Shown here: one piece after another, positions 1 through 8,343 of the stretch
How the letters are laid out: the number at the start of each line of letters is the position of its first letter
Numbering within the stretch: the stretch's first letter is position 1
NCBI RefSeq assembly: GCF_004364935.1
Contig: NZ_SOBT01000013.1
Coordinates: 62,001 to 126,000, forward strand
Origin: Panacagrimonas perspica
Lineage (GTDB): Bacteria > Pseudomonadota > Gammaproteobacteria > Nevskiales > Nevskiaceae
Reading direction: 5' to 3'
DNA length: 64,000 bases
Notes under the pieces: model-generated
Told to the model about the DNA's origin: nothing
What the model saw: the letters and a program-made list of their open reading frames with translations, nothing else
Database searches by the model: none
Position numbers and translations under genes: made by a program

Positions 1-2
1 CA

Positions 3-122
3 CGCCTGGGGCGACGCGCGCTGACCCTGATCCCGCATCCGCGAGTGGATGGCTCGCGGCGATGGACGCTGGATCTGCGCTTGGCCGTCGTTCCGTATCG
101 GCCGGAAGGGATGAGGCAGTAG
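3..122 (+). CDS. C-terminal end of an unidentified protein (partial)
   Basis: A reading frame enters from the left edge and ends in TAG at 120-122, giving 39 residues that finish LRLAVVPYRPEGMRQ. I cannot assign a family from so short a tail. The frame is supported by context: the stop TAG is the first TAG of the palindromic repeat that starts at 119, and the convergent ligase gene uses the other end of the same repeat for its own stop. That arrangement is typical of repeats dropped between convergent genes. The frame could still be chance, because GC-rich DNA stays open in several frames here. Confidence 0.35.
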   Translation, partial: RLGRRALTLIPHPRVDGSRRWTLDLRLAVVPYRPEGMRQ

Positions 123-186
123 CCCGGTTGAAACCCGGGATCGTCTCCCGGCTCCGAGAAAAAGCCCCGGGTTTCACCCGGGCTAC
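119..186. repeat. REP-like palindromic repeat between convergent genes
   Basis: The left arm begins GTAGCCCGGTTGAAACCCGGG and the right arm ends CCCGGGTTTCACCCGGGCTAC, so the ends are imperfect inverted copies that could form a hairpin. The same family (GTAGCCCGG at one end, CCGGGCTAC at the other) recurs at 18423-18489 and 20073-20157, with a half copy at 18515-18535. The terminal TAG triplets supply the stop codons of both flanking genes. It may act as a bidirectional transcript-end hairpin. Confidence 0.8.
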
Positions 187-1781
187 GGGGACGGAAGCAG
201 CTTCTTCAGATCATCCAGCGTGTCGATATCCGCCACCGCCTTGTCCCGCCGCCATCTCGCGATGCGCGGAAAGCGCAATGCGACGCCGGCCTTGTGTCGG
301 GAACTGGCCTGTATGCCTTCGAACGCGATCTCGAAGACCTGCAGCGCCTCGACGCTGCGCACGGGCCCGAACTTCTCGAGCGTGTGCGCACGGATCCAGC
401 GGTCCATCTGGTTGAGTTCTTCGTCGGTCAGGCCGGAATACGCCTTGGCGACCGGCACCAGCGCCTCGCCGTCGCGCACCGCGAGCGTGTAGTCGGTGTA
501 CAGGTTCGAGCGGCGCCCATGACCGGACTGCGCGTAGAGCAGCACCGTGTCGACCGTGAGCGCGCCCACTTTCCACTTCCACCAGCTCCCGCGCTTGCGT
601 CCGGCCAGATAGGCCGTGTCCAGCCGCTTGAGCATCAGTCCCTCGACACCGCGCTCGCGTGCGGTCTCGCGCAGCAGCGCCAGGTCGCTCCAGTCCGCTG
701 CGCGCACCACGTCGGAAAGTTGCAAAGCCGCAGCCGGGTCGGCGCCGGCCAGCAGGCGCTCGAGTTGGTCACGCCGTTCGGACAAGGGCCGCGTGCGCCA
801 GTCCTCACCCTGCCACTCGATCAGGTCGTAGGCGCGAAACACCACCGGTGCATCGGCCAGCACTTTCTTGCCCAGCGTCTTGCGGCCGATGCGCTTCTGC
901 AGCACGGCGAACGGCATCACGCCCTGCGCGTTCCACGCCAGCACCTCGCCGTCGAGCACGGTGCCGTCGGGAAGCGATGCGGCTGCTGCTTCGATTTCCG
1001 GGAAGCGGCCATCGAGCAGTTCCTCGCCGCGCGACCACAGGAAGGTCTGGCCTTCGCGGCGGATGAGCTGGCCGCGGATGCCGTCCCATTTCCACTCGAC
1101 GAGGAAATCCGCCGGGTCGCCGAGGCTGGCGGGCGCATCCTCCAGCGGAGAGGCGAGGCAGAACGGATAGGGCTGCGAAACCGGCCGGCTGCTGGCGTCG
1201 CGTGCGAGCAGGGTCGCGAAGTTCTCGACACCGGGCTTCCAGTCACCCATCAGGCGCGCCTGCATCAGCGGCGTGTCGATGCCGGCGTGCTCGGCCAGCG
1301 CGCGCGCCGCGAGTCCCGCAGATACACCGACGCGCAGCGAGCCGGTGAGCAGCTTGTTGAACAGCAGGCACTCGAGGAACGGCAGCTCCCGCCATTGCTG
1401 CGTCACGAATTCGCGCTGCGCTGTCTCGTCGCTGTTCTGGAGCGCCTGCAGGCGCTCGACGCAGACATGCAGCGGCAGGTCCTCGGCGGGTTCGTGTCGA
1501 TCGTCGCGATCGAACAGCAGCGCGATGGTCTCGCCCAGGTCGCCGACGTGCGCGTAGCTCTCCTCGATCACGCGATCCGGAAGCGCCGTGGCTTCACCGA
1601 GCCAGGTGCGCAGGCGGCTCGACGGGATGACGCGCTTCAGGCGATTGCCGAGCAGGAAGAACAGCCCCCAGGCCGCGTCCTCGGGCGGCGTCGTCGCGAA
1701 GTAGCGATGCATCGCCGCGAGCTTGACCAGCGTGGCGCGCGTGTCGTCGAGCGCGGCATAGAGCTGGGCGAAGCGGCGCAT
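183..1781 (-). CDS. ATP-dependent DNA ligase (damage-response type)
   Basis: A 532-residue ATP-dependent DNA ligase that would seal nicks during DNA repair in the cytoplasm. The N-terminal third is a helical DNA-binding region of the ATP-ligase kind. The adenylation motif is visible in EWKWDGIRGQ, where the lysine of KWDG would carry AMP. LDGEVLAW, GVEGLMLKR and WWKWKVG match the later nucleotidyltransferase motifs. A C-terminal OB-fold region follows. Upstream on the same strand lies a metallo-beta-lactamase exonuclease, the usual partner of the ligase family annotated as cisplatin-damage-response ligase. This supports a repair role separate from the replicative NAD-dependent ligase. The helicase often found with the pair is not in the window. 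The stop TAG lies inside the repeat that follows. Confidence 0.9.
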   Translation of the reverse strand: MRRFAQLYAALDDTRATLVKLAAMHRYFATTPPEDAAWGLFFLLGNRLKRVIPSSRLRTWLGEATALPDRVIEESYAHVGDLGETIALLFDRDDRHEPAEDLPLHVCVERLQALQNSDETAQREFVTQQWRELPFLECLLFNKLLTGSLRVGVSAGLAARALAEHAGIDTPLMQARLMGDWKPGVENFATLLARDASSRPVSQPYPFCLASPLEDAPASLGDPADFLVEWKWDGIRGQLIRREGQTFLWSRGEELLDGRFPEIEAAAASLPDGTVLDGEVLAWNAQGVMPFAVLQKRIGRKTLGKKVLADAPVVFRAYDLIEWQGEDWRTRPLSERRDQLERLLAGADPAAALQLSDVVRAADWSDLALLRETARERGVEGLMLKRLDTAYLAGRKRGSWWKWKVGALTVDTVLLYAQSGHGRRSNLYTDYTLAVRDGEALVPVAKAYSGLTDEELNQMDRWIRAHTLEKFGPVRSVEALQVFEIAFEGIQASSRHKAGVALRFPRIARWRRDKAVADIDTLDDLKKLLPSP

Positions 1782-1803
1782 GGCTGCCGGAAACTAGAGG
1801 CCA

Positions 1804-1912
1804 ACGCAAAGGCGCAAAGGCAAAAGAAAGGACGCAAAGGAATGGTTGGCCCTGCGCGAAACCACCAAGTTTTTCTTTGTGCCCTTGCCGTTCTTCCTTT
1901 GCGCCTTTGCGT
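1804..1912. repeat. Long-span inverted repeat between exonuclease and ligase genes
   Basis: The 17-mer ACGCAAAGGCGCAAAGG at 1804-1820 is matched exactly by its reverse complement at 1896-1912. The internal region also carries related AAAGG/CCTTT words. It lies in the 158-bp gap between the two minus-strand repair genes, so it could form a stem in their shared transcript. No U-run follows, so it is not a simple terminator. Confidence 0.65.
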
Positions 1913-1939
1913 CAGCCGTTTGCTTTTCAGCCCAAGCGT

Positions 1940-2971
1940 TCACGCCGACGCCTCCTCGGCCGCATCCAGCGGGCGATTCGCGCCGTGCTCGCCCTCGAAC
2001 TCGGTATTCAGCTCGCTCGCATCGATGCCGCGCGAGCGCAGCAGTTCGATCAGCGCATCGGTGTTCCCGTGCGTGGCGAGCACGCGCTTGGCGCCGGTCT
2101 GCTCGATGCTCTTGAGCAGGCCGTCCCAGTCGGCGTGGTCGGACAGCGCGAAACCACGATCCCAGCTCTGGCGGCGGCGCGAGCCGCGTACGCGCATCCA
2201 GCCGGATGCGAAGCCGACCGAGGCAGGCTTGAAGCGCTTGATCCACGGCGTGCCGGCAGCGCCCGGCGGGGCGAGCACGAGGCGGCCCTTCCAGTCGAAG
2301 AACTTGGGCTGATTGCCGATGGCGTCGGTGGGCAGCATCGCGACGCCTTCCTGCCGATAGGCTTTCACGAGCTGCGTCATCGCGCCGTGCAGATAGACCA
2401 TCTCGTCGGTGAAGCGCATCAGCTCGGCGAGGATGCGCTGCGCCTTGCCAAGCGAGTACGCGCACAGCACCGCGCACTCGCCCTTGGCCTTGCACTCCTG
2501 CCACCAGTCGAAGATCTCGCGGGCGATCTCCTCGGGCGGCTGCCAGCGATAGACCGGAAGTCCGAACGTCGCCTCGGTGATGAAGACGTCGCAGGGCACC
2601 GGCTCGAACGGCGCGCAGGTGGGGTCGGGGTCGCGCTTGTAGTCGCCCGAGACGACCCAGACCTGACCGTGGGCTTCGATGCGCACCTGTGCCGAACCGA
2701 GCACATGACCGGCAGGGTGCAACGAGACCTGCGCGTCGCCGAGCGTGAAGCGCTGTCCGTAGGCCACGGCCGTGATGCCGCCGCCGAGGCCCACACGCGC
2801 ACGCGTCAGGTTCAGGCCCGGCTTCGAGCACCAGTAGTGTTTCGAGCCGGTGCGTGCGTGATCGGCGTGGGCGTGCGTGATCACCGCGCGCGGCACCGGC
2901 CGCCACGGGTCGACGTGGAAATCGCCTGCGGGGCAGTACAGGCCCTTGTCGGTGACGGTGATCAGGTCCAT
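1940..2971 (-). CDS. Ligase-associated DNA exonuclease, metallo-beta-lactamase fold
   Basis: A 343-residue metallo-beta-lactamase and beta-CASP type nuclease, most like the exonuclease that accompanies repair-type ATP-dependent ligases. The metal-binding motif is HAHADH in the stretch beginning AVITHAHADHAR, with further conserved histidines in GHVLGSAQV and in ATHGNTD near the C-terminus. I place the start at the ATG giving MDLITVTDKGLYCPAGDFHV. The frame stays open further upstream, but only through a heptanucleotide repeat that would encode DSRFPIP units, which is unlikely to be protein. No ribosome-binding site is recognisable because the repeat runs almost to the ATG. It would trim DNA ends before ligation. 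Confidence 0.88.
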   Translation of the reverse strand: MDLITVTDKGLYCPAGDFHVDPWRPVPRAVITHAHADHARTGSKHYWCSKPGLNLTRARVGLGGGITAVAYGQRFTLGDAQVSLHPAGHVLGSAQVRIEAHGQVWVVSGDYKRDPDPTCAPFEPVPCDVFITEATFGLPVYRWQPPEEIAREIFDWWQECKAKGECAVLCAYSLGKAQRILAELMRFTDEMVYLHGAMTQLVKAYRQEGVAMLPTDAIGNQPKFFDWKGRLVLAPPGAAGTPWIKRFKPASVGFASGWMRVRGSRRRQSWDRGFALSDHADWDGLLKSIEQTGAKRVLATHGNTDALIELLRSRGIDASELNTEFEGEHGANRPLDAAEEASA

Positions 2972-2973
2972 TT

Positions 2974-3036
2974 CGGGAATCGGGAATCGGGAATCGGGAA
3001 TCGGGAATCGGGAATCGGGAATCGGGAATCGGGAAT
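2974..3036. repeat. Nine-copy CGGGAAT heptanucleotide tandem repeat
   Basis: Nine uninterrupted copies of CGGGAAT lie directly upstream of the start codon of the minus-strand exonuclease gene. On the coding strand of that gene they read ATTCCCG. Because seven is not a multiple of three, all frames stay open and would encode a seven-residue repeat. Inverted, partly diverged copies follow at 3093-3120, so the whole 147-bp stretch can fold back on itself. Copy number is likely to vary between strains. Confidence 0.9.
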
Positions 3037-3087
3037 CGGATGTGGAGTCGGATGTCGGCACGAAACCGGTGAATTCGCAGACCGCTT

Positions 3088-4383
3088 TTACGATTCCCGA
3101 TTCCCGACTCCCGACTCCCGGCCACCCCTGTCGAGGATGTCGAGCAGTTTTGCCAGCGCACCACGGTTGGCCAGCACCGCAGCGCTGCCGGCTTGGCCCA
3201 TCCGCGCGCGCTGCGCGGCGTCCGGCAGCAGTTCGGCGACGCGCGATGCGAGCGCGCCAGCATCCGCCACTTCGATCGCAGCACCAGCGCCCAGCAGCAG
3301 TTCGCGTGCCGCCAGGAAGTTGTGCATGTGCGGACCGAACAGGACGGGCAGGCCCAGCGCGGCGGGTTCGAGAACATTGTGGCCACCCACGTCCGCCAGG
3401 CTGCCGCCGACGAAGGCGACGTCAGCGGCCGCCAGGTACATCCACATCTCGCCGAGGCTGTCACCGAGCAGCACCTGGACATCGGCTCCGGCGCGTGTGG
3501 GGTCGGCGCTGATCTCGCTACGCCGCACCCCGCGAAAACCCTGCCGCGCGATCAGCCGGGCGACATCGTCGAAGCGTTGCGGATGACGCGGCACCAGGAT
3601 CAGCAGCGCATCGGGATGACGCTCGCAAAGACGCCGATGCGCATCGAGCGCCGTCTCCTCCTCGGTGTCGTGCGTGCTCGCGGCGACCCACGCGGGACGA
3701 GCGGCGCCCAGTCTCGCGCGCAGCGCGTGGCCAGCCTCCGCTTGAGACGCGACCGGATCGATATCGAACTTGAGATTCCCGATCGCCTCGACGTGGGGTG
3801 CGCCGAGCGACGTGAAGCGCTGCGCATCCGCGTCGCTCTGCGCCGCGACACGTGTGGTGTCGCGCAGAACCTCGCGTGTGAAGCCCGCCACGCGTCCGTA
3901 GCCCTTGAACGATCGTGGCGACAGGCGGGCGTTGGCGATCGTCAGCGGAATGCCGCGGCGGCGCAGGTGGCGGAACAAGGTCGGCCACAGCTCGGTTTCC
4001 ATGATCACGACCTGCGCCGGCCGGGCGCGATCCAGGAAGCGGGAGACCGCGCCGGGCAGGTCGTACGGCGCGTAGGTGTGGATCACCTGCGCGCCCAGCG
4101 CGGCGACGACGCGCTCGCTGCCGGTCGGCGTCGTCGTCGTGACCCACACGCGGCCCTGCCCATGGCGCTCGACCAGTTGCCGGATCAACGGCAGCGCGGC
4201 GAGCGATTCGCCCACCGACACCGCGTGGACCCAGACCGCGACGCCCTGTGCCGGACGCGGCACGAAGCCGAAGCGCTCGCCGATGCGCTCGCGATAGACG
4301 CGGATCTGCCGCGAGCGCCACACAAGGCGCAGCAGCACGACGGGCGTGAGCAGGTACAGCAGCAGGAGATAGAGCCAGCGCAT
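3088..4383 (-). CDS. waaA: 3-deoxy-D-manno-octulosonic acid transferase
   Basis: Transfers Kdo residues from CMP-Kdo to lipid IVA at the inner membrane, building the inner core of lipopolysaccharide. The 431-residue protein starts MRWLYLLLLYLLTPVVLLR, a single membrane anchor. The glycosyltransferase N-domain follows, with HAVSVGES (about residues 52-59), then a C-terminal GT-B half with LVPRHPQRF and GHNVLEPAALGLPVLFGPH. An upstream in-frame start exists 39 bp earlier but would precede the membrane anchor with a polar stretch. The last residues (RESGVGNRES) are encoded by the inverted heptamer repeat at 3093-3120, so the repeat has replaced the natural C-terminal end. It is divergent from lpxL, another lipid A gene. 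Confidence 0.93.
   Translation of the reverse strand: MRWLYLLLLYLLTPVVLLRLVWRSRQIRVYRERIGERFGFVPRPAQGVAVWVHAVSVGESLAALPLIRQLVERHGQGRVWVTTTTPTGSERVVAALGAQVIHTYAPYDLPGAVSRFLDRARPAQVVIMETELWPTLFRHLRRRGIPLTIANARLSPRSFKGYGRVAGFTREVLRDTTRVAAQSDADAQRFTSLGAPHVEAIGNLKFDIDPVASQAEAGHALRARLGAARPAWVAASTHDTEEETALDAHRRLCERHPDALLILVPRHPQRFDDVARLIARQGFRGVRRSEISADPTRAGADVQVLLGDSLGEMWMYLAAADVAFVGGSLADVGGHNVLEPAALGLPVLFGPHMHNFLAARELLLGAGAAIEVADAGALASRVAELLPDAAQRARMGQAGSAAVLANRGALAKLLDILDRGGRESGVGNRES
3093..3120. repeat. Inverted heptamer copies inside the 3' end of waaA
   Basis: Four 7-bp units in tandem, two ATTCCCG and two ACTCCCG, are the reverse complement (with one change in two units) of the nine-copy CGGGAAT array at 2974-3036. 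They code for the last residues of WaaA. The two arrays could pair in single-stranded DNA or RNA. Confidence 0.8.
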
Positions 4384-4482
4384 GAAGCAGTTTCCGGTGT
4401 CCGGATTCCAGTTGCCAGCCATCCGCGCCCGTGATCGCGCGCTTCACTGGAAAGCGCGGAGCGGACCCGGGACACTGCGCGG

Positions 4483-5421
4483 ATGTCGGACCCTTCCTCT
4501 TCCGCGCCGCCGTTCACCGCCGCACTGCTCGGTCCGCGCTGGTGGCCGACGTGGCTGGCGATCGGCGTCGTGCGCCTGCTCACCTGGCTGCCGATCCGCC
4601 TGCAGTGGGCGCTTGGCAGCGGACTCGGACGATTCGTCGGCCTGATCGCGCGCGATCGGCGAAACGTCGTACAGGCGAACCTGCGGGTCTGCTTTCCGGA
4701 CATGCGCGCCGAGGCGCGCGAGAAGCTCACCGGCGATCACTTCGCGGCGCTCGGTCGCGGCCTGTTCGAGACCGCGCTCGCCTGGTTCGCCTCGGACGCC
4801 CGGCTGCTGCCTCGTTTCGAGATCGAGGGTCGCGAGCACCTCGACGCGGCGATCGCGTCGGGGCAGGGGCTGCTGCTGCTGACGGGTCACTTCAGCACCC
4901 TGGAGATCGGCGCCCGCATCGTCTGCTCGAAGGCGGGCCTGCCGTTCCACGCGATGTACCGGCCGTACAACAACGCACTGATGGATTACTTCATGCACCG
5001 CTGGCGCGAACGGCGGTCGGGTCGCCCCGCGCTGCCGCGTGAAGACCTGCGCAAGCTCGTGCGCGCGCTGCGTGACGGTGGCGCCATCTGGTATGCGCCG
5101 GACCAGACGCTCGACCCGCGCATGTCGGTGTTCGCCCCCTTCTTCGGCATGCCGGCGCTGAGCCTGACGGCGACGGCGCGGCTGGCGCGCATGGGGCGTG
5201 CCCGGGTGCTGCCCTTCACGCCGCAGCGCACGCCGGGGGGCTGGAAAGTGCGGTTCTTCCCGATGATCGAGGACTTTCCCGGCGGCGACGATCTGGAGGA
5301 CGCCACGCGCATCAATCGCGCGCTGGAAGAGGGCATTCTGCAGGCGATGCCCGAGTACTTCTGGATCCACAAGAGATTCAAGCGCCGCCTGCCGGGATCG
5401 CCGCGGGTCTACGAGCGGTGA
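4483..5421 (+). CDS. lpxL: Lipid A biosynthesis acyltransferase (LpxL/HtrB family)
   Basis: A 312-residue inner-membrane acyltransferase that adds a secondary acyl chain to Kdo-lipid IVA. The N-terminal hydrophobic region (WLAIGVVRLLTWLPIRLQWALG) is the usual anchor. The catalytic HX4E motif is GHFSTLE (about residues 132-138), followed by MYRPYNNALMD and later YAPDQT, APFFG and IHKRFKRR, all conserved in the LpxL/LpxM family. The family cannot be split into lauroyl and myristoyl enzymes by eye, so the symbol is given at family level. It is divergent from waaA across 99 bp, which must hold both promoters. The neighbour fits its role: WaaA makes the acceptor. Confidence 0.9.
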   Translation: MSDPSSSAPPFTAALLGPRWWPTWLAIGVVRLLTWLPIRLQWALGSGLGRFVGLIARDRRNVVQANLRVCFPDMRAEAREKLTGDHFAALGRGLFETALAWFASDARLLPRFEIEGREHLDAAIASGQGLLLLTGHFSTLEIGARIVCSKAGLPFHAMYRPYNNALMDYFMHRWRERRSGRPALPREDLRKLVRALRDGGAIWYAPDQTLDPRMSVFAPFFGMPALSLTATARLARMGRARVLPFTPQRTPGGWKVRFFPMIEDFPGGDDLEDATRINRALEEGILQAMPEYFWIHKRFKRRLPGSPRVYER

Positions 5422-5503
5422 ATCCGGCCCGCCTGCCTATGGCCCTGCGGAGCCTGCTGTTAAACTCCGCGCGCCGTTTCCCGGTCCCCCACGAGGTTTT
5501 CGC

Positions 5504-6478
5504 GTGAATCGAACGATTTCCTGCCTGGCGGTTGCCGCCACGCTGCTGTTCTCTGCCCAGAACGTGGTGGCTGCAAGTGCGGTGGAGGAAGCCCAGACCC
5601 TGGTGAACCAGGGCCAGCTCGAACTGGCGCTCCGGCGTCTCGACATGCAGCTCAAGACGGCGCCGCAGGATGCTGAAGCGCGATTCATGCGCGGCCTCGT
5701 GCTGACGCGGCTGAACCGCAGCGAAGAAGCGATCAAGGCCTTCGCCGACATCACGCGCGATTACCCGCAGCTGCCCGAGCCGTACAACAATCTTGCCGTG
5801 CTGTACGCGCAGCAGGGCGACTACGAGAAGGCGCGCGACGCGCTGGAAGCCGCACTGGCCACGCACCCGAGCTACGCCACCGCCCACGAGAATCTCGGCG
5901 ACATCTACGCCGCGCTCGCCGGTGCCGCGTACAACCGCGCGCTGATGCTCGACCAGAGCAACCAGACGCTCCGCAACAAGCTGTCCTTCGTCAACAAGCT
6001 CAGCGAGAACGCCAACTCCCCGCGTTCGACGACGACGGCTGCCGCCGCCCGGCCGCCGGTCGCCGCTGCTGCCGCAGAGCCGGCTGCCGCCGCCATCGGT
6101 GAACCTGCCGCCGAGACGGCGTCGGACGACGTCGACGCCGCGACCACCGGTGAAGTCAAGGACGCGCTCAATGCCTGGTCCAAGTCCTGGTCGGACAAGG
6201 ATTCGGACGCCTACCTCGCGATCTACGCGTCGGACTTCCGTCCCGAAGGCGGCATCTCGAAGGCCACGTGGGAAGCCCAGCGCCGCGATCGCATCGCGCG
6301 CCCGAAGCGCATCCGCGTCGGTGTCGTCAATCCCCGCATGGCCGCGCTGGGCGACGGTCGCGTCCGTGTGACGTTCCGCCAGGAATACGAGTCCGACAGC
6401 TTCTCGGACAGCGTGACCAAGGTGCTCGAACTGCGTAAGGACGGCGGCTGGAAAATCATCCGCGAGTACACCCGCTGA
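5504..6478 (+). CDS. Exported TPR protein with NTF2-like C-terminal domain
   Basis: A 324-residue protein with a GTG start and an N-terminal signal peptide (CLAVAATLLFSAQNVVAA). Residues about 27-160 contain tetratricopeptide repeats, recognisable in AEARFMRGLVLTRLNRSEEAI and EPYNNLAVLYAQQGDYEKARDAL. An alanine-rich linker follows, and the C-terminal 110 residues start DALNAWSKSWSDKDSDAYLAIYASDF and end GGWKIIREYTR. This C-terminal domain is clearly related to the one in the next gene, so the two are probably a functional pair in the periplasm. Such an NTF2-like domain is known to be attached to L,D-transpeptidases. No catalytic residues are recognised; a scaffold or binding role is inferred. 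Confidence 0.75.
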   Translation: MNRTISCLAVAATLLFSAQNVVAASAVEEAQTLVNQGQLELALRRLDMQLKTAPQDAEARFMRGLVLTRLNRSEEAIKAFADITRDYPQLPEPYNNLAVLYAQQGDYEKARDALEAALATHPSYATAHENLGDIYAALAGAAYNRALMLDQSNQTLRNKLSFVNKLSENANSPRSTTTAAAARPPVAAAAAEPAAAAIGEPAAETASDDVDAATTGEVKDALNAWSKSWSDKDSDAYLAIYASDFRPEGGISKATWEAQRRDRIARPKRIRVGVVNPRMAALGDGRVRVTFRQEYESDSFSDSVTKVLELRKDGGWKIIREYTR

Positions 6479-6515
6479 GGCAGCTCGCGGGTCCAGGACG
6501 CACGATCGCCCGGGA

Positions 6516-7709
6516 ATGACCGCGCTCCGCCGATCATGGCTGGCTTTGCCAGCCATGATGCTTTTTGCATGCTGTGTTCACGCAGGCCCCATCGCGCCGA
6601 TGAAGGCGTCGGCCACATTGCCGATGCCCGAAGAGCAGCTCGTCGCAGCCATCGAACTGGCGCGTGGCGGCAAGCCCGGCGAGAGCATCAAGGCGCTCGA
6701 ATCCCTGCTCAAGCGCCAGCCCAATTTTCGCCTCGCGCAACTGATCTACGCCGACCTGCTGGCGGCCCGATCGGGCACGCGCGGGATCATGGGCGACGAC
6801 AAGGATCCGCGAATCCTGGAGCTGTTCGAAGAGGCGCGCCTGCGCCTGGACCGTGCGCGCTACAGCCCGCCGGCCGGCGCGGTGCCGGACACCGTGCTGC
6901 AGCTCTCCAGCGAGTATCCCTACCTCGTGCTGATCGACCTGCCCGGTGCGCGCCTGCACTTGATGCGCAACGTCGACGGCTTGCTCGAGTCGGTCGGCAG
7001 TCGTTACGCGGCGATGGGCCGCGCCGGCTATGGCAAGGAAGCCGAGGGCGACCTGCGTACGCCCGTCGGCATCTACCACGTCACCGGCTGGATGAGCGAC
7101 GAGGCGCTGCCCGAGCTGTACGGCGCCGGCTCCCTGCCGCTGACGTATCCCAATCTCTGGGATCGCTTCAAGTCCAAGACGGGTCACGGCATCTGGCTGC
7201 ACGGCGTGCCGCGCCAGACCTACGTGCGGGCCCCGCGTTCGAGCGAGGGCTGCGTGACGATGGCCAACGACGACCTGCTCTGGCTCAAGCCCTATGTCGT
7301 CAACAATCGCGCGCCGGTCGTGCTCGCCGACAAGCTGCAGTGGGTTTCCAGGGCGCAGGCCACCAAGGATCGCGAGACCATGCTCAACCGCGTGGAAGCC
7401 TGGCGCGAGGCCTGGGCGGGCAAGGACACCGAGGCTTATCTGACGTATTACGCCGAGGATTTCTCGACGGGCGGTCTCAACAAGTCGCAGTTCGCGGATC
7501 ACAAGCGCCGCGTCAACGCGGGCAAGAAGTACGTGAAGGTGAAGCTCTCCGACGTCAGCCTGTTCCGCTACCCGGGCGAGACGATGTTCCTGGCCGAGTT
7601 CACGCTCGACTACGACAGCGACAACTACAAGTTCGTGTCCAAGAAAGAGCAGTACTGGCGACAGGACGCGAAGGGCACCTGGCGCATATTCCGTGAAGAA
7701 AACCGCTGA
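6516..7709 (+). CDS. L,D-transpeptidase (YkuD family) with NTF2-like domain
   Basis: A 397-residue exported cell-wall enzyme. The signal peptide is SWLALPAMMLFACCVHA. The YkuD catalytic domain spans about residues 128-265: YLVLIDLPGARLHLM opens it and the catalytic signature is H229 of LHGVP with C246 of SSEGCVTM. Such enzymes form 3-3 peptidoglycan crosslinks or attach proteins to peptidoglycan in the periplasm. The C-terminal domain (EAWREAWAGKDTEAYLTYYAEDF to GTWRIFREENR) is the same NTF2-like module as in the gene upstream. The 3' end overlaps the next gene by 17 bp. Confidence 0.88.
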   Translation: MTALRRSWLALPAMMLFACCVHAGPIAPMKASATLPMPEEQLVAAIELARGGKPGESIKALESLLKRQPNFRLAQLIYADLLAARSGTRGIMGDDKDPRILELFEEARLRLDRARYSPPAGAVPDTVLQLSSEYPYLVLIDLPGARLHLMRNVDGLLESVGSRYAAMGRAGYGKEAEGDLRTPVGIYHVTGWMSDEALPELYGAGSLPLTYPNLWDRFKSKTGHGIWLHGVPRQTYVRAPRSSEGCVTMANDDLLWLKPYVVNNRAPVVLADKLQWVSRAQATKDRETMLNRVEAWREAWAGKDTEAYLTYYAEDFSTGGLNKSQFADHKRRVNAGKKYVKVKLSDVSLFRYPGETMFLAEFTLDYDSDNYKFVSKKEQYWRQDAKGTWRIFREENR

Positions 7710-8343
7710 TCCCGCGGGGCTGCTGGATCGCGGGCTGCGGGAGCTCAAGCTGGATGCTGCCCTGAGCGTCCCGCTGCTGGCCTATCTGGCCGAACTCGAA
7801 AAATGGAACGCCGTATACAACCTCACGGCGGTGCGCGATCCGATGGATATGGTGACGCGCCACCTGCTGGACTCGCTCGCGGTGCTGCCGGCCATGGAAG
7901 GCCTCGATGTTTCGCGGCTGCTCGATGTCGGCAGCGGCGCAGGGCTTCCCGGCATTCCGCTGGCGCTCGCACGGCCGCAGTGGCACGTGGCCCTGCTCGA
8001 CAGCAACGGCAAGAAGGCGCGCTTCCTGCGCCACGCCGTGCGCACCCTGGGGCTGCCCAACGCGATCGTCATCGAGTCGCGCGTCGAGAAGCCTGACGAG
8101 CAGTCGCAGCAGGAACCTCCGTACGACGGCATCATCAGCCGCGCGTTCTCCTCGCTTGGCGAGTTCCTGACGCTCACCGAGCCGATGCTGGCCGACGGTG
8201 GTCACTGGCTGGCGATGAAGGGCAGGGTGGACGACAATGAGGCCGCTTCAATCCCCCCGTTCGCCTCCGCCCCGCGTGTCGTCCGTCTGCAGGTCCCCGG
8301 CCTGCGCGAGGAGCGTCATCTCGTGATCTGTACCCGCCCATGA
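7693..8343 (+). CDS. rsmG: 16S rRNA (guanine-527-N7) methyltransferase
   Basis: Methylates G527 of 16S rRNA using S-adenosylmethionine. The 216-residue length is normal for RsmG. The SAM-binding motif is LLDVGSGAGLPGIPLAL, preceded by NLTAVRD and followed by LLDSNGKKARFL and IISRAFSSL, all family hallmarks. A GTG start is chosen at MKKTADPAG. It overlaps the preceding transpeptidase gene by 17 bp and the following parA by the ATGA junction, so it is translationally coupled to parA. The order rsmG-parA-parB is common near the origin in proteobacteria. Confidence 0.93.
   Translation: MKKTADPAGLLDRGLRELKLDAALSVPLLAYLAELEKWNAVYNLTAVRDPMDMVTRHLLDSLAVLPAMEGLDVSRLLDVGSGAGLPGIPLALARPQWHVALLDSNGKKARFLRHAVRTLGLPNAIVIESRVEKPDEQSQQEPPYDGIISRAFSSLGEFLTLTEPMLADGGHWLAMKGRVDDNEAASIPPFASAPRVVRLQVPGLREERHLVICTRP

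Noticed and set aside
294-2312. Plus-strand open frame of 672 codons opposite the ligase and exonuclease genes
   Set aside because: Antisense shadow in GC-rich DNA; low-complexity, no domain, and the minus-strand proteins are clear.
2974-3120. Possible CRISPR or iteron array
   Set aside because: Seven-base units with no spacers; simple tandem repeat.
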